From: Alphaproteobacteria bacterium
GTDB lineage: Bacteria > Pseudomonadota > Alphaproteobacteria > WRDZ01
DNA: 20,728 nt
Direction: 5' to 3'
NCBI GenBank assembly: GCA_009779595.1
Contig: WRDZ01000003.1
Coordinates: 1 to 20,728 of the forward strand
Part shown: piece by piece, positions 1 through 7,259 of the stretch
Layout: the number at the start of each line of letters is the position of its first letter
How positions within the stretch are numbered: position 1 is the stretch's first letter
The notes under the pieces: generated by a model
Told to the model about the DNA's origin: nothing
What the model saw: the letters and a program-made list of their open reading frames with translations, nothing else
The model's database searches: none
Translations under genes and position numbers: made by a program

Positions 1-43
1 GCGCGTGTCCTGCGGACCGCCTGGCGGAGCCGCTTCGCGGCAG
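1..43 (+). repeat. Dispersed palindromic repeat, copy 1 (partial, cut by window edge)
   Basis: Two small hairpins lie side by side: CCGC-CTG-GCGG at 17-27 and GCCGC-TTC-GCGGC at 29-41. The same double-hairpin block recurs at about 3890-3933 and, inverted, at 9114-9158, with only a handful of differences. The left half of the element seen in those copies lies outside the window. The next gene's promoter starts 45 bp downstream. Confidence 0.8.
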
Positions 44-87
44 ATATTTAATATAAAGGAAAACGGCAAAAACCGGAAAACTTATAT

Positions 88-116
88 TTGACAAACCGGG
101 AAAAATGTGTTATTAT
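88..116 (+). promoter_or_regulatory. Sigma-70 promoter for the 163-aa gene
   Basis: The -35 box is a perfect TTGACA (88-93). A 17-bp spacer follows, then TATTAT (111-116), which differs from consensus at one base. The predicted transcript starts near 123, about 30 nt before the ATG at 152. It is one of the best promoters in the window, so the gene is probably well expressed. Confidence 0.8.
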
Positions 117-151
117 ACCTCAATCTTTTAATAACTCAGGAGTATTTTGAC

Positions 152-643
152 ATGAACCCACATAAATATCTTGACCATCTTTTGGCCCAGTCCGAGCCCA
201 TCGCGGAAAACAAAGCCCAGAAAGACCCGACACCGGAAAACTCCGCGCTTTTGTTCGCGGTCAGGCTCATGTCCCAGAACAGGGCCACGGTCAGCCATTC
301 CGACAACCTGCACGAGCTGCACGACAAGCTGGACAGGAACGACGCCCTTGGGGCCCTGACGGCCGCTTTCGAGGGGAGGAAGTTCAGCCAGGCAACCACG
401 CGCCACGCCATGGGCCTGCTTGAAAATGTGGACCCGGCGCACCGCAAGCATATACTGGGCATAACCGACGGTTTCCTTGACCCGGCCGTCGTGGACGACT
501 ATATCGCTCCGGCGGCGGTTGGCTGGCTGGGGCTGGACCTGGCCGATTACGAAAGGACCGAAAACGGCGTCCTTCTCCTTCCGCTGCAGCGCAAGAACAA
601 CGGCGAAGGCAGCAAGATACGGCTGCGCGAAAACCTCGGATAA
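152..643 (+). CDS. Unrecognised 163-aa soluble protein
   Basis: I do not recognise this protein. The ATG at 152 is chosen over the in-frame GTG at 107, because AGGAG (139-143) sits about 8 nt upstream and the GTG would lie within the promoter. It is hydrophilic, with no signal peptide or membrane segment. The N-terminal half is charged and probably helical. The middle reads like a helix-rich domain (LLENVDPAHRKHILGITDGF, then AVGWLGLDL), and the C-terminus is basic (SKIRLRENLG). It has its own strong promoter and is followed 60 bp later by tRNA-Gly, which also has its own promoter, so it looks monocistronic. No function is proposed. Confidence 0.75.
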   Translation: MNPHKYLDHLLAQSEPIAENKAQKDPTPENSALLFAVRLMSQNRATVSHSDNLHELHDKLDRNDALGALTAAFEGRKFSQATTRHAMGLLENVDPAHRKHILGITDGFLDPAVVDDYIAPAAVGWLGLDLADYERTENGVLLLPLQRKNNGEGSKIRLRENLG

Positions 644-651
644 AAAACATC

Positions 652-680
652 TTGCAATGGTACGCTTGAATGTGTATCAT
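652..680 (+). promoter_or_regulatory. Promoter of tRNA-Gly
   Basis: TTGCAA (652-657), a 17-bp spacer and TATCAT (675-680) lie just upstream of the tRNA. The predicted transcription start near 687 leaves about 16 nt of 5' leader for RNase P to remove. Confidence 0.65.
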
Positions 681-702
681 TGAAGAGTGTCCCAAAACGG
701 AC

Positions 703-777
703 GCGGGCGTAGCTCAGGGGTAGAGCGCAACCTTGCCAAGGTTGAAGTCGTGGGTTCAAATCCCATCGCCCGCTCCA
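703..777 (+). tRNA. tRNA-Gly (anticodon GCC)
   Basis: The cloverleaf can be read directly. The acceptor arm GCGGGCG (703-709) pairs with CGCCCGC (767-773). The anticodon stem is CAACC/GGTTG around the loop TTGCCAA, giving anticodon GCC (735-737), which reads GGC and GGU glycine codons. The T-arm GTGGG-TTCAAAT-CCCAT is present. The 3' CCA is encoded (775-777). It stands alone between two protein genes with its own promoter. tRNA-Gly genes are common phage integration sites, but nothing next to this one looks phage-derived. Confidence 0.97.
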
Positions 778-798
778 TATGTATAAAGCGAGGCTAAC

Positions 799-1674
799 AT
801 GATTTGGAAGTTCTGGTTCGTTTTCTACCTTGCCGTCTGGCTTTTGATATCGACCTTTGGGGCGGCCAGTCCCCAAACGCAAGCCATCGCGACAACCAAC
901 TCTATTATAATGACAGGGGTTCTGATTTCAGCCGCGTGGGTTGTCCTGCTGGGCTATTTTTACGCGCTGGGCTGGAAGAAAAGGCTGTACCCCGAAAAGT
1001 TCCACCGGGTATTCGGCCTTGCGCTGGTTTTGGTGCTTGCCGCCGTTGTTGTCACGGGCAGCATATACATGTCATACGACGCCTTAAGCTCAAGGCGGCC
1101 CCCGGCGGGCGAAATGCTGGTGGTCACGATAGTCGTGATGGTGGTTTTGACCGCGATGCTTGCCGCCGTCTTAAGCCCCGTCATCGTCGCGCTGCTTAGA
1201 TACAGGAAACGGCAGCATCATCTGGCTCCCGTTGACAGCGCCTTTTGGAAGCTTGTCGCCCTGTATGCAGTACTGAATTTCGTCACGGTGACCGCCATGG
1301 CCTTCACCGTCTATCTTGGCAACCTGACCGCCTATTATAACGGGTGGGACATTTTCCTGATATCAAGCGGCGCTTATCCGCTGATATTCCTGACGGGCCT
1401 GGCGTACAAAAGGAAGTTCTTCAACCAGCTGTTCTGGAAGATATCGGGCGTCTTTTATGTGGCCGGCAGCCCTGTGGCGGCCTATTTCAGCAGCCGGCAG
1501 TTCCGCACGGACTTCGAGATTCACTTCGATTTGTGGGCTTACAACGCGCTTGTGGTCTTCATAGCGGCGCTGTACATCTACGCCCTGTACAAATACGCGT
1601 TCACGAACGTTGTTTTCGGGAAGGCGGATGTAAAGAAGGTTGGGAAGAAAAATCCCCGCAAAAAAAGGGTATAG
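799..1674 (+). CDS. Multi-pass inner-membrane protein, about 8 TM helices, unknown function
   Basis: 291 aa. Hydrophobic stretches fall at about residues 5-24, 35-58, 70-93, 106-133, 149-174, 183-204, 211-231 and 244-268, which suggests eight membrane-spanning helices. A lysine/arginine-rich tail (about 274-291) probably lies in the cytoplasm. No transporter signature or catalytic motif is evident, so I do not assign a family. The start is supported by GAGG about 6 nt upstream of the ATG. The gene ends 4 bp before the stop of the opposing racemase-like gene, with no obvious terminator between them. It begins only 21 bp after the tRNA, so read-through from the tRNA promoter is possible. Confidence 0.8.
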   Translation: MIWKFWFVFYLAVWLLISTFGAASPQTQAIATTNSIIMTGVLISAAWVVLLGYFYALGWKKRLYPEKFHRVFGLALVLVLAAVVVTGSIYMSYDALSSRRPPAGEMLVVTIVVMVVLTAMLAAVLSPVIVALLRYRKRQHHLAPVDSAFWKLVALYAVLNFVTVTAMAFTVYLGNLTAYYNGWDIFLISSGAYPLIFLTGLAYKRKFFNQLFWKISGVFYVAGSPVAAYFSSRQFRTDFEIHFDLWAYNALVVFIAALYIYALYKYAFTNVVFGKADVKKVGKKNPRKKRV

Positions 1675-1678
1675 CCGT

Positions 1679-2371
1679 TCATCGCCGGTACAGGAATTCG
1701 ATGCAGGCGTCGCAAAGGGCCTGAAGGCTTGAAACCTCTTTTTCCGGCGGCAGCCCCGACGCGGCGTATGCCAGCGGCAGCTCCGTGCATGCCGTGGTTA
1801 TCAGCCTGTTATCCGTGTTCCACAGCTCTTCCGCCACCTTCCGCAAGACCGCCCCGGCCTCTGCGGTTTGCCCGGATTTGACCTGCGTCACGCACTGCTG
1901 GATGATTTCCTGCATGTCGGCCGGCGGGCTTAGGAATCTATAACCCGCTTTGAGCGCGTATTCCGTGTAAAGGCCGCTTCTGGCCGTGCCGGATGTGGAA
2001 AGCAGCCATGCCCCGTCCGGGCTGGCCGCGGCCGCAGCTTGCACTGTCGCTTCGACGATGTGGATTAAGGGCTTTGTCAATTCGCCGCGGAAACGGTCGA
2101 TGAACAGGTGAGCCGTATTGCACGGCACGGCCAGGGCGTCGGCTCCCCATTGCGCCAGGCTTTCCAGCCCGCTGCGCAGCTGGGGCGCGGGGTCCTGGCC
2201 CAGCCCAAGTATGGCCTGGGTGCGGTCCGGAATGCTTGGGTCGGACAGGACGATGACGCGCGGATGGTCCTGGTCGCATTTGGCCGGGGCGTCCCGCGAC
2301 AAAAGCCTCATGAATTCCGCGGTTGCAGCGGGCCCCATGCCCCCCAGTACTCCCAGTTTCTTTAGTGTCAT
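1679..2371 (-). CDS. Aspartate/glutamate racemase family protein (RacX/YgeA-like)
   Basis: 230 aa, typical for the family. It starts with the signature LGVLGGMGPAATAEF (about 6-20). The two catalytic cysteines expected of cofactor-independent Asp/Glu/hydantoin racemases are present: Cys84 in VPCNTAH and Cys195 in TTACTELPL. They act as the acid/base pair that inverts the alpha carbon of an amino acid. Substrate specificity (aspartate, glutamate or broader, as in YgeA) cannot be read from sequence. The start is supported by AGGAGG about 5 nt upstream. It is the last gene of a minus-strand cluster after popZ and the TerB-like gene (28-bp gap) and probably depends on their promoter. A role in supplying D-amino acids is inference. 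Confidence 0.88.
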   Translation of the reverse strand: MTLKKLGVLGGMGPAATAEFMRLLSRDAPAKCDQDHPRVIVLSDPSIPDRTQAILGLGQDPAPQLRSGLESLAQWGADALAVPCNTAHLFIDRFRGELTKPLIHIVEATVQAAAAASPDGAWLLSTSGTARSGLYTEYALKAGYRFLSPPADMQEIIQQCVTQVKSGQTAEAGAVLRKVAEELWNTDNRLITTACTELPLAYAASGLPPEKEVSSLQALCDACIEFLYRR

Positions 2372-2399
2372 GACGCCTCCTGAAAATAACCGAAAACAG

Positions 2400-3203
2400 C
2401 TATTTAATCTTGAACTCTATGTCGTGGTCCTCGCAATATTTCTTCAGCCGTTTTAGGAATTCGCGCTCGGCCTCGTGGATGGTGTCGTCTATGACTATGA
2501 TGTGCACGCAGGTCTGTATGAACTGGTCCACCTCTTGCGTGCTGCGCTTGATTATGTACCCCATCGCCTCCTTGACCGCTTCGGCGTCCGGCGTAAGGTG
2601 CGAGATATAGCTTTCAACCACCCGGTTGTCTATCTTCTTGCCGTACCGCTTCCTTACATAGTCCAGCACGATGGCCATCTCTTTGTTGGACACCCGCGGG
2701 TAAAGCTTGGCCACGAAAGTAAGCACGGTCAGGTCGTGCCTCATGACCGAAAGTATGTTGGCAAGCATCACGTCTTCGGACCCCAGTATGTCGCGGCGTA
2801 TGAACCCGAAGGCGTCGTTGTAGTCCACGCCTGTGGCGATGTCCCTGAAGGACACTATGTCGCGCACGGCTATGGCCTTGTCGCGCTCGAACTCCTGCAC
2901 GAAGCCGTACACTATCAGTATCTGGTTCTTCGTGTATATCTTGCGGATAGTCATGTTCAGCGGTATCTGCCGCCCGCTTTGCGATATGACCTTGGCTATG
3001 ACCGAAACCGCTATGCCGTCGGCCAGCACCTCGTCCTGCGGCGGAGCGGCGGCCGGAACCTGGTCGTCGGACTTGGGCAAATCCTTCCCGGAAGGAATCT
3101 CTTTCTGGAACTCTTCCGGCAGCGGCGGCGGTTCGGGGTTTACGCTGCTGACCAGCTGCCTGAACGCGTTGACAAGGCTTGACGCTTCGGTCTTCGTAGG
3201 CAT
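2400..3203 (-). CDS. TerB-like domain protein with WYL-like middle segment
   Basis: 267 aa, cytoplasmic. Residues 1-60 are proline/charge-rich and probably disordered. Residues about 77-130 resemble the small beta-barrel found in WYL-type proteins, with a pattern of Y-x-KNQ-x-L-I-V-Y-G then R-D-I-V-S-F-R-D-I. The C-terminal 110 residues are helical and resemble TerB: about residues 227-252 have the family's acidic metal-binding style (VIDDTIHEAEREFLKRL). The ATG overlaps the popZ stop by one base (TAATG), so translation is probably coupled. No tellurite genes are nearby, and TerB-like domains occur widely outside tellurite operons. Coupling to popZ suggests a polarity or envelope role, but that is speculation. 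Confidence 0.65.
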   Translation of the reverse strand: MPTKTEASSLVNAFRQLVSSVNPEPPPLPEEFQKEIPSGKDLPKSDDQVPAAAPPQDEVLADGIAVSVIAKVISQSGRQIPLNMTIRKIYTKNQILIVYGFVQEFERDKAIAVRDIVSFRDIATGVDYNDAFGFIRRDILGSEDVMLANILSVMRHDLTVLTFVAKLYPRVSNKEMAIVLDYVRKRYGKKIDNRVVESYISHLTPDAEAVKEAMGYIIKRSTQEVDQFIQTCVHIIVIDDTIHEAEREFLKRLKKYCEDHDIEFKIK

Positions 3204-3718
3204 TACAGTGTGGCCCTTGCCGACGCTTTCTCTATTTCGTGCCTGACCATAGTTTCGACCATCCTGGGCAGGTTGGCGTCAAGCCAGTCCTTGACCAATG
3301 GCTTGACGATGTCCTTGACAACGTCTTCTATGGTGGTCTCGGCATGCCCGACCTTGGACTGGCGGTCCTGCAGGGACTTGGCCAAATCGGAAAACAGGTC
3401 GACCGTAGCGTTGAAATTCTTGGGGCTCATGATGGGGTCCATGGGTTCGTCACCTTTACTGACAAGCATTGTTGGGATTAAATCGATAATTGACGGGGCG
3501 GCGGCGGGCGCATAAACCGGCGCGGGCGCGGGAGGAGGCGCAACGTAAACCGGCGGCGGAGCCTGCACAGGCGGCGGCATGACGTCGGCCATCGTGACGC
3601 TTGGCGCGGCGGGAGGAGGCGAGCCGATTTTCGCGGTCTCGTCGGACAGAATCTCGCGTATAGAGGCAAGTATGTCTTCCATTGACGGGTCTGATGAAGT
3701 CGCGGCTTGGGCAGTCAT
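3203..3718 (-). CDS. popZ: PopZ-like polar organising protein (DUF2497)
   Basis: 171 aa. The architecture matches PopZ. There is an N-terminal helix with PSMEDILASIREILSDE (about 12-28), a proline/alanine-rich linker (about 34-76), and a C-terminal helical block with VKPLVKDWLDANLPRMVE (about 138-155), typical of DUF2497. In Caulobacter, PopZ self-assembles at cell poles through the C-terminal region. It tethers the ParB-bound origin and recruits cell-cycle kinases through the N-terminal helix. GAGG lies 7 nt before the ATG. It is the first gene of a minus-strand operon with the TerB-like gene (one-base overlap) and the racemase. In many alphaproteobacteria popZ sits near valS, but not here. 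Family assignment is firm; function is inferred from family. Confidence 0.9.
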   Translation of the reverse strand: MTAQAATSSDPSMEDILASIREILSDETAKIGSPPPAAPSVTMADVMPPPVQAPPPVYVAPPPAPAPVYAPAAAPSIIDLIPTMLVSKGDEPMDPIMSPKNFNATVDLFSDLAKSLQDRQSKVGHAETTIEDVVKDIVKPLVKDWLDANLPRMVETMVRHEIEKASARATL

Positions 3719-3744
3719 TTAAACCTCGTTGATAAGCTGTGCTT

Positions 3745-3750
3745 ATTATA
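3745..3750 (-). promoter_or_regulatory. -10 element of the popZ operon
   Basis: On the minus strand this is a perfect TATAAT. No good -35 hexamer is visible at 16-18 bp. The predicted transcription start near 3738 gives a 20-nt leader. The absence of a clear -35 suggests activator dependence. Confidence 0.5.
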
Positions 3751-3814
3751 AGGTAGCATTATTTTTCCGTAACGCAAGAGGAAAAATTGTCGATTCAAAT
3801 GCACGGCGCATAAA

Positions 3815-3932
3815 GCGTTACGCCCAGGCAAGCGCGCTAAAGCGAGCTTCAAAGCGAGCGGGCGCACGCCGCCCCTGGGTAGGCGTAACGCGCGCGTCTT
3901 GCAGACCGCTTGGCGGTGCCGCTGTCGCGGCA
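3815..3932 (+). repeat. Dispersed palindromic repeat, copy 2 (full length)
   Basis: The left half is a long stem: GCGTTACGCC (3815-3824) pairs perfectly with GGCGTAACGC (3882-3891) around a GC-rich core. Two small hairpins follow: ACCGC/GCGGT (3905-3917) and TGCCGC-TGTC-GCGGCA (3917-3932). The right half matches copy 1 and inverted copy 3. It occupies most of the 247-bp gap between popZ and the 333-aa gene and has no coding potential of its own. It resembles a REP-type or Rickettsia-palindromic-element-type sequence but I cannot assign it to a named family. Confidence 0.85.
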
Positions 3933-3965
3933 GGATATTGGATTTAGGGCAGTTGGGGCGCGCCG

Positions 3966-4967
3966 TTAAACCCCCGCGGTTTTAACCGGCCTGCGGGTTG
4001 TGCTTGTCCCGCCGTCCTCCAAGAACCTGACGGTGTTGATGGCCCCACCCACGACCACATTGACCGGCAGCCCGAACTTTTCGCTGTCTTTGAAGATGCT
4101 TTTGATGCGCTCATTATATTTGCCGCTCGAAACCGGCTCTCCGTCCACATAGCACTGCCTGTTCCCAAGGCTCGGGTATTCCCATTCGTTGCAGAACCAG
4201 ACCGCGCCGTTTATCAGCATGGACTTGCTTGTGAACATGCCGCAGGCGTCGGGCTCGATTTTCGGCAGCGGGAAACATTCCGCGGTGATTTTACGGTTTA
4301 TGGCTGAGGCCGCGTAATATACGGGCATGTCTTTCCTGTTTGCCGCATAGTGGTTGATTTCGGCTATTTCGCCGTTCCCGTCGTACAGGGTTTCCACCAG
4401 CAGCCGGCCGTGCTTTGCCACGGTTTTCTCCAGCCTTCCCATATTGTACAGCCCGTATTCCCCGAACTCGTCCATGTTGGCGCCGTCAAGCACAAGCTTG
4501 CCGTCTTCGTTGAAAGCCATGTTCTTCAGCTTTATTATCTTTCCGGGAGCCGTTTTTTTCAATGAGACAAGCTGCCCCCTTTCTTTCCTTGCCGTGGTTT
4601 CAAAGTTTTCGTTTACGGTGGTTATCTCGCCCTCGTTGATGCAAAGCTTGCACGCCGGCAGCTGCTGGGCCCTGAACAGCCCCCTTGTCACGGCGGGGTA
4701 ATATGCGATAATCCCGCTTTTTACGTCCCTGAGTTCGCAGGTGGAAAAAAGGCTAAGGCCCGGTTCTTCAATTTTCATGCCCGGGTTCAGGCAATACACG
4801 TCGGCGTCGCCGTTTATTGGGATTCTCACGACCCCGGTGTCCCGGCTTTCGCTCATGCTCAGAAACTTGGTGTTGCATAAGACCATAAGGTCTTTGTTTA
4901 TAAGGTATGCGTTTTCAGCCGTGCCTTTGTAAAAAGGCGGTTTGTTGATTTGGGTTATGACTGCCAT
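3966..4967 (-). CDS. Unrecognised 333-aa protein
   Basis: I do not recognise this protein. It has no signal peptide or membrane helix. It appears rich in beta strand, with short repeating hydrophobic/charged segments such as YGLYNMGRLEK, LLVETLYDGNGEI and MPVYYAASAI. Eight cysteines are scattered, including a close pair (ACKLC, about residues 105-109). The tail (about 318-333) is basic and threonine-rich. The ATG at 4967 is supported by a GGGGG tract 6-10 nt upstream and by a strong promoter at 5000-5027. It is monocistronic, bounded by repeat copy 2 downstream and the end of rlmN upstream. No function is proposed. Confidence 0.75.
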   Translation of the reverse strand: MAVITQINKPPFYKGTAENAYLINKDLMVLCNTKFLSMSESRDTGVVRIPINGDADVYCLNPGMKIEEPGLSLFSTCELRDVKSGIIAYYPAVTRGLFRAQQLPACKLCINEGEITTVNENFETTARKERGQLVSLKKTAPGKIIKLKNMAFNEDGKLVLDGANMDEFGEYGLYNMGRLEKTVAKHGRLLVETLYDGNGEIAEINHYAANRKDMPVYYAASAINRKITAECFPLPKIEPDACGMFTSKSMLINGAVWFCNEWEYPSLGNRQCYVDGEPVSSGKYNERIKSIFKDSEKFGLPVNVVVGGAINTVRFLEDGGTSTTRRPVKTAGV

Positions 4968-4999
4968 TGTTGCCCCCTGTTAAAGTTTGATGTGGGGGT

Positions 5000-5027
5000 A
5001 CTATACCATGTTTTTGTTTCGTGTCAA
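5000..5027 (-). promoter_or_regulatory. Sigma-70 promoter of the 333-aa gene
   Basis: On the minus strand: TTGACA (5027-5022), a 16-bp spacer, TATAGT (5005-5000). The transcription start falls near 4993, about 25 nt before the ATG at 4967. Confidence 0.75.
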
Positions 5028-5081
5028 TAAAAATTCAAATGCCTGCAGCGCCGCTTGCCCGGGCGAACCGCGCCTTTGCCT

Positions 5082-6134
5082 TTACTGATTATCCAAAAAC
5101 TTTCGCCCGGCCAGCTGGCCGCACGCGCCGCCTATGTCCGCGCCGCGGCTTACCCGTATGGGCGCGGCCAGCCCCGCCTTTTTCAAAATGGCCGCGAACC
5201 TTTGCATTGCCGCCGGGCTTGACGGTTCAAGGGCGCACCCTTCCCACCCGTTGAACGGTATAAGGTTGAACTTGGCGTCCAGCCCTTTTGCCAGCTTTAT
5301 CAGCCTTGAAGCGTCGGCCTCGCTGTCGTTGACCCCGGCAATCATAAGGTATTCGAACGTGACCCGCGTCTGCTTGGCGGCCGATTGGAATTTCCTGCAC
5401 GCGGCCATCAGCGTTTCCAGCGGGTATTTCCTGTTCACCGGCATGAAGCGGCTGCGGGTTTCGTTGTCCGAAAAATGGAGGCTGACCGCAAGCTTGACCC
5501 CAAGGCCCGCCACGTCCGGTATCCTGTCGGCTATGCCCGCGGTCGACAGGGTTATGCGCCGCCGGGAAATGCCGATGCCGGAATCGTCGTACATGATGCG
5601 CGCCGCTGCCGACACGTTGTCGAGGTTGGACAAAGGCTCGCCCATGCCCATCAGGACTATGTTGGATATCTTGCGCCCTTCCTGCGTCGGTGTAGGCCAT
5701 TCGCCCAGAATGTCGCGCGCGGCCAAAACCTGGCCGACTATTTCGGCGGCAGTCAAGTTGCGCGTAAAGCCCATGGACCCCGTGCGGCAGAACCCGCAGC
5801 CAAGGGCGCACCCGGCCTGCGACGACACGCACAGGGCCCCCCTGTCCTCTTCGGGTATGTACACGGTTTCGACCATGGCCCCGTTCATGTCCAGCAGCCA
5901 CTTTATAGTGCCGTCGGCCGATTCGCGCGTTTCCGGGACCTTCGGCCGGAAAATAGTGAACTCGCGGGATAAAAGGGCGCGGAACTCCTTGGACAGGCTG
6001 GTCATGCGTGAAAAGTCGGCGGCCCCCTGATGGTACAGCCAGTGCCAAAGCTGGGACGCGCGCATCCTGGGCTGGCCCATCTGTTCCAGCATCGACGCCA
6101 GCGCGGGTTTTTCAAGGCCGATAAGCTCTATCAC
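5082..6134 (-). CDS. rlmN: Dual-specificity RNA methyltransferase RlmN
   Basis: RlmN is a radical-SAM enzyme that adds a methyl group at C2 of adenine 2503 in 23S rRNA and of adenine 37 in some tRNAs. The cluster motif C-x3-C-x2-C is present (Cys109, Cys113, Cys116 from the chosen start). So are the two methyl-transfer cysteines: Cys102 in LCVSSQ, seven residues before the cluster as in E. coli, and Cys338 in GGACGQL. The SAM-binding GMGEPLSN is also intact. I chose the GTG at 6134. Its GTGA overlaps the upstream TGA stop by four bases, and AAAGG lies 10 nt before it. The in-frame GTG at 6155 would add seven residues. Length 350 aa, slightly short for the family. It is co-transcribed with fliE and the winged-helix gene. 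Confidence 0.95.
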   Translation of the reverse strand: MIELIGLEKPALASMLEQMGQPRMRASQLWHWLYHQGAADFSRMTSLSKEFRALLSREFTIFRPKVPETRESADGTIKWLLDMNGAMVETVYIPEEDRGALCVSSQAGCALGCGFCRTGSMGFTRNLTAAEIVGQVLAARDILGEWPTPTQEGRKISNIVLMGMGEPLSNLDNVSAAARIMYDDSGIGISRRRITLSTAGIADRIPDVAGLGVKLAVSLHFSDNETRSRFMPVNRKYPLETLMAACRKFQSAAKQTRVTFEYLMIAGVNDSEADASRLIKLAKGLDAKFNLIPFNGWEGCALEPSSPAAMQRFAAILKKAGLAAPIRVSRGADIGGACGQLAGRKFLDNQ

Positions 6135-6577
6135 AGCCGTATGACCTTTTCGCACACGCGCAGCACCCGGCTGGCGCCGATTTGCTCAAGCTTGGCGCGC
6201 AGGCGGTATATGTGGGTGTCAAGCGTGCGCGTGTCCGCCTGCATGCTGTACCCGAACACGTCGGCCAGCATCTCGTCGCGCGGGGCCTGCATGTCGCGCG
6301 AGGCCAAGTATGTTATGATGTCGCACTCCATCTGCGTAAGGATTGTGTCCCCGTCCTTTCCGGTCAGCGTGCGGGTTTTGGTGTCCAGGACCGCGTCCTG
6401 GCCGATGCTGATTATCCTGTGGAATTTGGACAAGAGCCGCAGCCTGTACTCTTTGTACGGAACGGGCGCGGCCGGAGTCTCGGCCGTGATATCCGCGCCG
6501 TCGTCAAGCGCGAATCCGGGGTCGCGGGCCAGAAGCTCGGCTATAACGGGGTTGTCGCACTTTACCTTCAAAGCCAT
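6131..6577 (-). CDS. OmpR/PhoB-type winged-helix protein without receiver domain
   Basis: 148 aa. Residues about 65-135 match the DNA-binding domain of OmpR-family response regulators: LTQMECDIITYL, then DEMLADVFGY and the recognition helix RTLDTHIYRLRAKLEQ. The first 60 residues are too short for a receiver domain and show no phosphoacceptor pattern. The usual C-terminal wing motif (TVRGxGY) is replaced by VCEKVIRL. Its ATG overlaps the fliE stop (TAATG), and its stop overlaps the rlmN start (GTGA), so all three are probably translated together. In Brucella-type alphaproteobacteria an OmpR-type regulator (FtcR) controls flagellar genes. The position beside fliE suggests a comparable role, but that is inference. 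Confidence 0.8.
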   Translation of the reverse strand: MALKVKCDNPVIAELLARDPGFALDDGADITAETPAAPVPYKEYRLRLLSKFHRIISIGQDAVLDTKTRTLTGKDGDTILTQMECDIITYLASRDMQAPRDEMLADVFGYSMQADTRTLDTHIYRLRAKLEQIGASRVLRVCEKVIRL

Positions 6578-6912
6578 TATATCTGCATGTTCATGATTTG
6601 GTTATAGGCGGTGACCGCCTTGTCGCGCACCGATGTTATGGCGCTTACCAGCATGTCGGCCCTGTTTATGGCGTCGACCATGGACTGCAGGTCTATCTGC
6701 CCGGCTATTGCCTGCATCGAGGCCTGCTCGGATTTGGCGATGGTTGTTTCGGCGCGGCCCACCGCGTCGGTGAACATGCGCGAAAAAGCCCCGTCGGCGG
6801 CGCCGGCGGCCGTGCTGCGTGCCGGGGCAGCGATACCCTTTTCAGCGGCGGTCACGTTGTCCATCGCGGCCTGATAGGCTTTCATTGCGTTGTTGAAGTT
6901 TATGGGGGTCAT
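6577..6912 (-). CDS. fliE: Flagellar hook-basal body protein FliE
   Basis: FliE is the small adaptor that joins the MS ring to the proximal rod in the flagellar basal body. The C-terminal pattern is diagnostic: a helix through SMVDAINRADMLVSAITSVR, then DKAVTAYNQIMNMQI at the very end (compare the family's vRDKvveAYqeImrMpI). I chose the ATG at 6912 (111 aa) because AAGGAG lies 6-7 nt upstream and FliE proteins are about 100-110 aa. The open frame extends 38 residues further, but that stretch is Lys/Arg-rich and unlike FliE. It is first in a coupled trio with the winged-helix gene and rlmN. It is separated from flgB-flgC by about 9 kb, whereas many bacteria keep flgB-flgC-fliE together. Confidence 0.88.
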   Translation of the reverse strand: MTPINFNNAMKAYQAAMDNVTAAEKGIAAPARSTAAGAADGAFSRMFTDAVGRAETTIAKSEQASMQAIAGQIDLQSMVDAINRADMLVSAITSVRDKAVTAYNQIMNMQI

Positions 6913-7095
6913 GGCAAGCTCCTTCTGGGCTGATTCTATCCGGCCGCGGGTGGCGTTTGCAAGCTTTTTTAATAAAAAATTAACAGGTTTTTTAAAAGCG
7001 GTGTTTATCCGCTCCGATTTCACCAAAATGCTTGCTTGGAATGGGCGGCGCGCCTCAATATGATTTTGTCAATCTTTTTCACACACACCTAAAAC

Positions 7096-7110
7096 TTAAC
7101 TATTTATTAA
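7096..7110. promoter_or_regulatory. CtrA-like box A
   Basis: TTAA-CTATTTA-TTAA, matching the CtrA half-site spacing (TTAA-N7-TTAA). The 19 bases from here match box B at 18 positions. It lies 184 bp upstream of the fliE start. CtrA binding is inference; no ctrA gene is in the window. Confidence 0.5.
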
Positions 7111-7208
7111 TAATTCACCCGCTGCCGTCCGCGCGCACGAAAATAAGCGATAAAAGGCACCATATAACACGCTAAAGACTCGAAAAAACAGCCTGTTGAA
7201 CTGTTTTT

Positions 7209-7236
7209 GCAATAGAAAACGCCAGCGTTTTGTCAA
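7209..7236 (-). promoter_or_regulatory. Possible fliE-direction promoter with palindrome in the spacer
   Basis: On the minus strand TTGACA (7236-7231) is followed after 16 bp by TATTGC (7214-7209), a weak -10. The spacer is almost filled by the perfect inverted repeat AAAACGC-CA-GCGTTTT (7216-7231). A dimeric repressor bound there would block the promoter. Confidence 0.4.
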
Positions 7237-7259
7237 CACTTTACGCACATATGTTTTTA

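Noticed and set aside
703..777. tRNA-Gly as an integration site for the phage-type segment
   Set aside because: The portal gene is 19 kb away, no integrase is near, and no duplicate of the tRNA 3' end was noticed in the window.
2475..3182. A 235-aa plus-strand frame opposite the TerB-like gene
   Set aside because: Low-complexity His/Val/Tyr-rich translation, no ribosome site, fully antisense to a coupled gene.
3729..3947. A 72-aa plus-strand frame through repeat copy 2
   Set aside because: It is produced by the GC-rich palindromic repeat and has no ribosome site. I considered a Rickettsia-palindromic-element-style coding insertion, but it is not inside a gene.
5134..6030. A 298-aa open frame on the plus strand opposite rlmN
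   Set aside because: rlmN motifs are intact on the other strand; this frame shows no domain and no start signals.
6980..6995. Another TTAA...TTAA pair near fliE
   Set aside because: The spacer is 8 bp, not 7, and the sequence is a simple A/T run.
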